The translations under genes were made by a program, and so were the position numbers. This document shows, one piece after another, positions 13,398 to 17,398 of a DNA stretch of 17,398 nt; within the stretch, counting starts at the first letter, position 1; every line of letters starts with the position of its first letter. The DNA is from Bacillota bacterium. GTDB lineage: Bacteria; Bacillota; UBA4882; UBA8346. The DNA is taken from positions 1 to 17,398 of the forward strand of contig JAEZJK010000117.1 in assembly GCA_023415835.1 (NCBI GenBank), read 5' to 3'. The notes under the pieces are model-generated. The model saw nothing but the letters and a program-made list of their open reading frames with translations. It searched no databases and was not told where the DNA came from.

Positions 13398-15986
13398 TCA
13401 GGACTTCTTCAGCAACTTGGCCTCACGAGCCATTTTCACGCATTGGGCCCGGTTTTTTACCCCAAGCTTACTGTAAATATTGCCGGTATATGTTTTGACG
13501 GTCCGCAACCCGATCCCCAATCGCCGGGCGATCTCCTGGTTAGTATAGGCCTCCAGCAACAATTCCAAAACTTTTTTTTCCTGCTCCGTGAGGCGTTCGA
13601 TCATTCCTGCCGGCGTAGCTTCAATATATGATTCCATGGTTTCCGGAAAACTTTCATGCATCTGTCTTAACAGATCCTTGGCATAATCTGTCAGTTGTTG
13701 AGTAGCTTGTTGATCAGTCTGTTTTCGGCGCGCTGTAGTATAATACCTTAACAACCGGTTCATGGGAAGAAATTCATCCATATAACTTCGGACATAGCCT
13801 TCAGCCATCCCAATCTTCAGGGATTCTTCCAGGTATGTCAGGGCTCCGGGCAGATTATTGTTTTGGTAGTCCAGCAAAGCCAGCAGATTCAATACCTCCA
13901 CCCGGCTATGGAGCCTGGTATTCTCCTCAGTAAAAGTAAGTAGCCTTTGCAACAACAGTTTGGCATCATGCAGACGCTTTTTTGCAATCATCACCCTTGC
14001 ATATACCAGTAATTCAAACTCCCGGATCCGGTTGATTTCGATAAAGGTATTAAGCTGGCGGGAAGCCAACCATTCCTCCGCCTTGACCGTTTCTCCCCTA
14101 TCCAAATATAACCGGCACCGGAAGGCCTGAATCAAATAAAGCCAATGGGCCTTGCCGAAGTTTTGAAGCTTCCTCCCGCATTCCTCCAGCACTTCCAAAG
14201 CGCCCGACAGGTCGCCCCGGGCCCTTCTAATCCGGGCAATGTCCACCATGGTAGGAACAAGAGCGCCGGGACAATTGGCTTTCTCCGCCTCTTCCAGCGC
14301 CTTCAGCAGATAAGGTAGGGCTTCTTCCAGCCGGTTGTTTTCATACAGGTATTCACCGATTCCCAGCGGCGCATAGCCCGGATTTACGGAGATCATTCTG
14401 CGGTAGCTTTCGACCACCTTACCGTATTGATCGGGATTATGCCCGAAAAATCCCGCCATCTTGTAGAGGGGAGAGCGGTAAAAGTAGATATCGGCCGTAT
14501 TAAAATCATTATATTCAGGCATTTTATAATACTGGTCGGCACTGGTCTCAGCCACGGCTACAATCTCCGGCAGGCAATCAATTTTGCCTTCCCGGATCAA
14601 CAGGTTAGCCTCTACCAAGGAGCAAGCAATACGGAAGTATTTGTCCCATCCGGGGATGGAGGTATAGCGGTCATCATCTTGCAGAGCTTTCATCCGGTCC
14701 AGCCGTTGCCGGGCCAAGTCATACCGGCCGGTTTCCGCATAATAGATCCCATATGCTATAGCGATCTGAAAGTTCTTATCCTTTAACTCCTCCGGCAGAC
14801 GTTCGATCCATGACAACAGCGAGCCAAAATCGTTTTTGTGAACGAGAGGTTCAATTTGTTGTTCAATCAGTTTACAAGCTTCCCGATATGATCCGCCATT
14901 TAACAAATATTCAATGGATTCCGGGATCAAACCGTGCTCCCGGAACCAGTAGGCAGCCTTAGTATGTAAGCCCGGAATTCCTTCCGGGTCGGTTTCCAAA
15001 AGCAGCTTGTAAAGAAAGTTTTTAAATAGATAATGGTACCGGTATTCTTGTTTTGTCTCATCCACCACCATCAAAAAGCCGTTTCCTTCATGAAGCTCTT
15101 GCAGCATCCGGCGGGCGTTATGGTCTCCGGTGACGGCGTCGCAAATCGCTGCGGAGAGGGTGTCCAGGATAGCGGTTTTCATAGCGAAGGCCCTTTTCTC
15201 GGGCGGCCAGGTACTGAGGACCTCAGCTTTGAGATATGCTTCAATATCCCGGTTGGATTGGGCGAGCGACCCAATAACATCACGACTTCCTTTTTCATCC
15301 TCCAGGGACATGGCCACCGCCACCAGCGCCGCAGCCCATCCTTCGGTGTAGCTTTCCACCTTTTTCAAGGCATCGCTTTCCAGACTGAATCCTCGGGCTT
15401 TAAAAAATTGGGAAATTTCCGCATTCCGAAAGCGCAGGTCTTTTTGATCAACCCGCTCGATCTGCCATTTAATCCGGTGCTTTACCGTTTCCAATCCGGG
15501 CTCCGTCCGGCTGATGATGATCAAATGCATTTTTTCCGGCAGATAGCTTATCAGATAGGAGAGCCCTCCTAAGATCGATTGATCAGTGATTAAGTGCAAA
15601 TCATCCAGAACCAGCAAAAAATCGGATTTTAGCTCCGCCAGCCGGTCGACGACGATGTTAATCTGAATGTTGGCTTGCAGCAGTTCCGGGGAAGCAAAGA
15701 CATATTCGGCGTTGTTACTGATACCCGGGGCGATTTCATCCAGCGCAGCGCAAAAATAGCGCCAAAAAAGGATCGGATTATTATCGTGGGTATCTACCGA
15801 CAGCCACCCCGAAGACAGGCCGCAATTTTTTAGCCAATCAAGGACGGCGGTGGTCTTGCCATATCCTGCAGGTGCAATAACCAGCGTGAGTTTGGATTCC
15901 GAGCCGCGTTCCAGTTTCTGATGGAGCTTTTCACGGCTGATAATATTTTTATTGATAGCGGGCGCCTGAAGTTTGGTCCCTAACAT
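13398..15986 (-). CDS. LuxR-family (MalT-like, LAL) ATP-dependent transcriptional regulator
   Basis: The gene encodes 862 aa from ATG 15986, preceded by AAGAAGG. The order of domains is that of the large LuxR regulators: an N-terminal STAND-type NTPase with Walker A 'APAGYGKTT' (about 38-46, Lys44) and Walker B 'FLLVLDDLHLI' (about 123-133); a long alpha-helical region with TPR-like repeats (about 330-780); and a C-terminal LuxR helix-turn-helix ('LTEQEKKVLELLLEAYTNQE', 'RTVKTYTGNIYSKLGV', about 797-860). Such proteins respond to an inducer by ATP-dependent oligomerisation. The inducer and targets are unknown; control of the neighbouring lipoprotein cluster is possible but not shown. It has its own terminator, so it is a separate transcription unit. 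Confidence 0.93.
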   Translation of the reverse strand: MLGTKLQAPAINKNIISREKLHQKLERGSESKLTLVIAPAGYGKTTAVLDWLKNCGLSSGWLSVDTHDNNPILFWRYFCAALDEIAPGISNNAEYVFASPELLQANIQINIVVDRLAELKSDFLLVLDDLHLITDQSILGGLSYLISYLPEKMHLIIISRTEPGLETVKHRIKWQIERVDQKDLRFRNAEISQFFKARGFSLESDALKKVESYTEGWAAALVAVAMSLEDEKGSRDVIGSLAQSNRDIEAYLKAEVLSTWPPEKRAFAMKTAILDTLSAAICDAVTGDHNARRMLQELHEGNGFLMVVDETKQEYRYHYLFKNFLYKLLLETDPEGIPGLHTKAAYWFREHGLIPESIEYLLNGGSYREACKLIEQQIEPLVHKNDFGSLLSWIERLPEELKDKNFQIAIAYGIYYAETGRYDLARQRLDRMKALQDDDRYTSIPGWDKYFRIACSLVEANLLIREGKIDCLPEIVAVAETSADQYYKMPEYNDFNTADIYFYRSPLYKMAGFFGHNPDQYGKVVESYRRMISVNPGYAPLGIGEYLYENNRLEEALPYLLKALEEAEKANCPGALVPTMVDIARIRRARGDLSGALEVLEECGRKLQNFGKAHWLYLIQAFRCRLYLDRGETVKAEEWLASRQLNTFIEINRIREFELLVYARVMIAKKRLHDAKLLLQRLLTFTEENTRLHSRVEVLNLLALLDYQNNNLPGALTYLEESLKIGMAEGYVRSYMDEFLPMNRLLRYYTTARRKQTDQQATQQLTDYAKDLLRQMHESFPETMESYIEATPAGMIERLTEQEKKVLELLLEAYTNQEIARRLGIGLRTVKTYTGNIYSKLGVKNRAQCVKMAREAKLLKKS

Positions 15987-16104
15987 TAAGCAGCCTTCTT
16001 TCCGTTAATTTAATATACGATATACGCTGCTCGAAGGTGGTTTTCCTTCATTGGTTTTAAAAGGTGCGTCATTATTGAAAAAAACCAATGCAAGAGTATG
16101 GAAT
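15987..16104 (-). promoter_or_regulatory. Upstream region of the LuxR-ATPase gene with inverted repeat
   Basis: A perfect 10-bp inverted repeat, CATTGGTTTT (16049-16058) and AAAACCAATG (16081-16090), spaced by 22 bases, lies upstream of the gene. A TATATT-like -10 lies on the minus strand near 16013-16018. There is no T-run, so an operator or leader hairpin is more likely than a terminator. Confidence 0.45.
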
Positions 16105-16255
16105 TTACCCGATCCTTAAGACTTTTGCTCCCCTCCCGCCGGATTCCAAATTCTTAAGCGCTTCAATCACCGGCCGCCATGCCGGAGTGGTATTGATGAT
16201 ATAGTCCGGATTTTCCAGAGCTGCCGCCTCAACCTCCCCCGCCCAGGCCGCCCAG
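16105..16255 (-). pseudogene. Fragment of a zinc-type alcohol dehydrogenase
   Basis: The minus-strand frame reads WAGEVEAAALENPDYIINTT followed by PAWRPVIEALKNLESGGR. This resembles the coenzyme-binding part of zinc-dependent alcohol dehydrogenases (typically D-x-IIDTTPAW-x-PV-x-EALKNL-x-PGGR-LVINAIRK). The frame then diverges (GAKVLRIG-stop) instead of continuing LVINAIRK, and upstream it dissolves into a simple repeat. Both ends of the gene are missing. The identification rests on recall of the motif. Confidence 0.5.
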
Positions 16256-16271
16256 TAAAATTGTAAATTGT

Positions 16272-16298
16272 AAAAGGTAAAGGGTAAAGGGTAAAATT
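16272..16298. repeat. Heptanucleotide repeat (AAAGGGT)
   Basis: AAAAGGT, AAAGGGT, AAAGGGT, then AAAATTT stand in direct succession at the broken end of the alcohol dehydrogenase fragment. Short heptamer repeats of this kind are found at many intergenic sites in some bacteria. Confidence 0.6.
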
Positions 16299-16355
16299 TA
16301 AGTTCGCTTATACCACGCCAAAAAACCTTCAAACCCCAGGCAAGAATCATCCAAC

Positions 16356-16565
16356 TTTATGAAAGAATCATAAAACTACAAGAAATAATGACTAAACGAC
16401 GGAGAAAAGTGATCAAACGATCCGAAATAATTATGAAACCTCATGAAATAATGGAAGAACGTCATGAAATAATAATTAAACGACCCGGAATAATTATAAA
16501 ACGATCCGAAACATTCATGGAACTACTCGAAATGATGGAAGAACGATACGAAATAATGACTAAAC
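16356..16565 (+). repeat. Tandem repeat, ten units of 21 bp
   Basis: The array has ten consecutive 21-bp units, consensus GATCCGAAATAATTATGAAAC, with GAAATAAT and the closing AAAC or GAAC best conserved. A poorer eleventh unit may lie at 16335-16355. The frame stays open through all units to a stop at 16577-16579, so each unit would encode a heptad of the type EII-x-KR-x, coiled-coil-like. No ribosome binding site is visible before the first ATG codons in that frame (16388, 16433), so coding is doubtful. Confidence 0.85.
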
Positions 16566-16579
16566 GGCAAAAAAGATGA

Positions 16580-16887
16580 AAGCTAAAAAAATTACTGATT
16601 ATAAACTTTGTTTAACTAAAATGTATGGCCCAGATGTCAATTACGACTCACCCCACGCCAATAGCACTTATAGTTATATTGATCCAGCCCCTCTCTGTTC
16701 CGATCTTGTTTCTGTTTACCGTCTCAACAAAAAGGGGCATGTGGATCGGGTTTTCTATTTTCCGTCTTGATCATCCTTTCCTCTCTATTGACACGACTTT
16801 CAGTATTTCTTCATGGTATAAGGCAAGGTGAGTTGTTTTTAAATTATCTTTCTTGAGTTAGCTCTAAAATCAGAAAAAAATATCAAA
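16580..16887. other. Gene-free stretch before the small plus-strand gene
   Basis: Two overlapping plus-strand frames (16576-16770, 16625-16831) have no ribosome binding site and no recognisable product. A TTGACA (16788-16793) and an extended -10-like TGGTATAAG (16815-16823) could belong to the promoter of the gene at 16903, but their 23-base spacing is too long for one promoter, so the -10 may act alone. Confidence 0.35.
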
Positions 16888-16902
16888 AAGGAGGCTAAAA
16901 TT

Positions 16903-17121
16903 ATGAACGTACCCAGAAACAAGGTTAACGACTTCCTAATGTCCGCCAAAACCATGATCGAAAACACCCTCTCGGATGACACGATCAAAACAGCGCTGGC
17001 AAATTACGGTTATGACGAGCCCAAGCTTCAGGCTGGGAAAGCCCTGTATGCCGAAGCGTTGGAACTCGATCTCGCCCAAAAAAATGAATCCGGCGAGAAG
17101 GTTGCAGCGACCACCGAATAA
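16903..17121 (+). CDS. Small hypothetical protein, probably a truncated family member
   Basis: The gene encodes 72 aa from ATG 16903 with AAGGAGG eight bases upstream, a strong start. The sequence (residues 1-20 MNVPRNKVNDFLMSAKTMIE; later LANYGYDEPKLQAGKALYAE) is all-helical and soluble. It resembles the N-terminal part of longer uncharacterised proteins that I recall with 'YGYD...LQEGKALY...A' followed by 'GEKVAATTE' and a further ~100 residues. If so, the stop after GEKVAATTE truncates it. A terminator follows at once. Confidence 0.7.
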   Translation: MNVPRNKVNDFLMSAKTMIENTLSDDTIKTALANYGYDEPKLQAGKALYAEALELDLAQKNESGEKVAATTE

Positions 17122-17125
17122 AAAC

Positions 17126-17156
17126 AAAAACCAGCCTTTTAGCTGGTTTTATCTTT
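17126..17156. terminator. Bidirectional terminator between the small gene and ssrA
   Basis: AAAACCAGC (17127-17135) and GCTGGTTTT (17142-17150) form a 9-bp stem with a 6-base loop. T-rich tails on both strands let it serve both the convergent small gene and the tmRNA gene. Confidence 0.8.
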
Positions 17157-17160
17157 AAAT

Positions 17161-17398
17161 TGGTGGAGGCGGGGGGAGTCGAACCCCCGTCCGAAAAGGC
17201 AGCCACATAGGCTTCTCCGGGTGCAGGCCGCAGTTTAAATTTCGCTTTGTTACCGTCTACGGACGAACTGTAACTCGGCTATCGCGATGATCTTAGCATC
17301 AGCCTCCGCGAATTGGCTGATGAGCGTCCCGGTTTATTTGACGCCCGCCCCGACCTCCCGGGTTAAGCTCGGTTTGGACGGCTACTTAATTAAGCAGC
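17161..17398 (-). ncRNA. ssrA: Transfer-messenger RNA (tmRNA), 3' part
   Basis: On the minus strand the sequence ends with a tRNA-like T arm (GGGGGTTCGACTCCCCC) and an acceptor strand ending in encoded CCA (17163-17161). Between it and the window edge lie stem-rich pseudoknot regions. The right edge starts with GCT GCT TAA, the last two alanine codons and stop of the degradation tag, so the 5' tRNA half and most of the tag lie outside the window. tmRNA rescues stalled ribosomes together with SmpB by tagging the unfinished protein. Confidence 0.95.

Noticed and set aside
16356..16565. CRISPR array
   Set aside because: The 21-bp units follow each other directly with no spacers, and no cas gene is present.
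16388..16579. 63-codon coiled-coil-like gene over the 21-bp repeats
   Set aside because: There is no ribosome binding site and the frame is open further upstream. Repeats of a length divisible by three keep frames open without being coding. Kept only as a repeat and a finding.
16576..16831. Two overlapping plus-strand frames after the repeat array
   Set aside because: No ribosome binding site and no recognisable motifs.

Overview
The window looks like a chromosomal segment of an anaerobic, Gram-positive-type bacterium (Bacillota, possibly a Limnochordia or Hydrogenispora-like lineage; this placement is inference). The grounds are strong AAAGGAGG-type ribosome binding sites, a 7TM-input NarL-family kinase, a large LuxR/MalT-type ATPase regulator, and one-piece tmRNA architecture. 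Almost everything from about 1.7 to 16 kb lies on the minus strand. The left edge (1-1274) holds a cut minus-strand gene and two small plus-strand hypothetical genes. The right edge holds a small plus-strand gene and the 3' end of ssrA (tmRNA), cut inside its tag reading frame.

Read in transcription order on the minus strand: a MalT-like LuxR regulator (15986-13398) with its own terminator; a two-gene NarL-type two-component system (kinase 13241-11571, response regulator 11549-10887) with its terminator; a small receiver-like protein, REC2 (10729-10352); a decayed propeller-repeat lipoprotein E (10334-9472); a relic of a formylglycine-generating-enzyme (FGE/SUMF1-like) domain; a 563-aa FN3 plus H-lectin-like lipoprotein D (9216-7525); a frameshifted ~500-aa uncharacterised protein (7480-5968); a relic of a third receiver-like gene; a second intact receiver-like gene, REC1 (5695-5354); a frameshifted FGE-domain lipoprotein C (5076-4258); a seven-repeat propeller lipoprotein B (4085-3024); and an FN3 plus TolB-like propeller lipoprotein A (2962-1712).

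Two features tie the region together. First, all five lipoprotein genes begin with the same 96-bp block (leader, ribosome binding site and 22-codon signal peptide), aligned without an indel, in front of unrelated surface domains. Second, an 18-bp palindrome (ATCGTACCAAAGTACGAT and variants, always around a CAAA or CTAA centre) covers the -35 position of the kinase promoter and of promoters ahead of lipoproteins C and B. A diverged form lies ahead of both REC genes, inside a 56-bp intergenic element that is identical in both copies. This suggests a local regulon in which a two-component system, possibly with the LuxR ATPase, controls an expanding and decaying set of exported lipoproteins. The two REC proteins carry Glu at the aligned phospho-acceptor position and lack the acidic pair, so they look like phosphorylation-independent pseudo-receivers.

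The region shows heavy decay: three frameshifts in C, a lost start codon plus a frameshift in E, one frameshift in the 7480-5968 gene, two relics inside the cluster, and an alcohol dehydrogenase fragment near 16.2 kb. The 16.25-16.57 kb stretch also holds a heptanucleotide repeat and a 21-bp tandem repeat of ten units.
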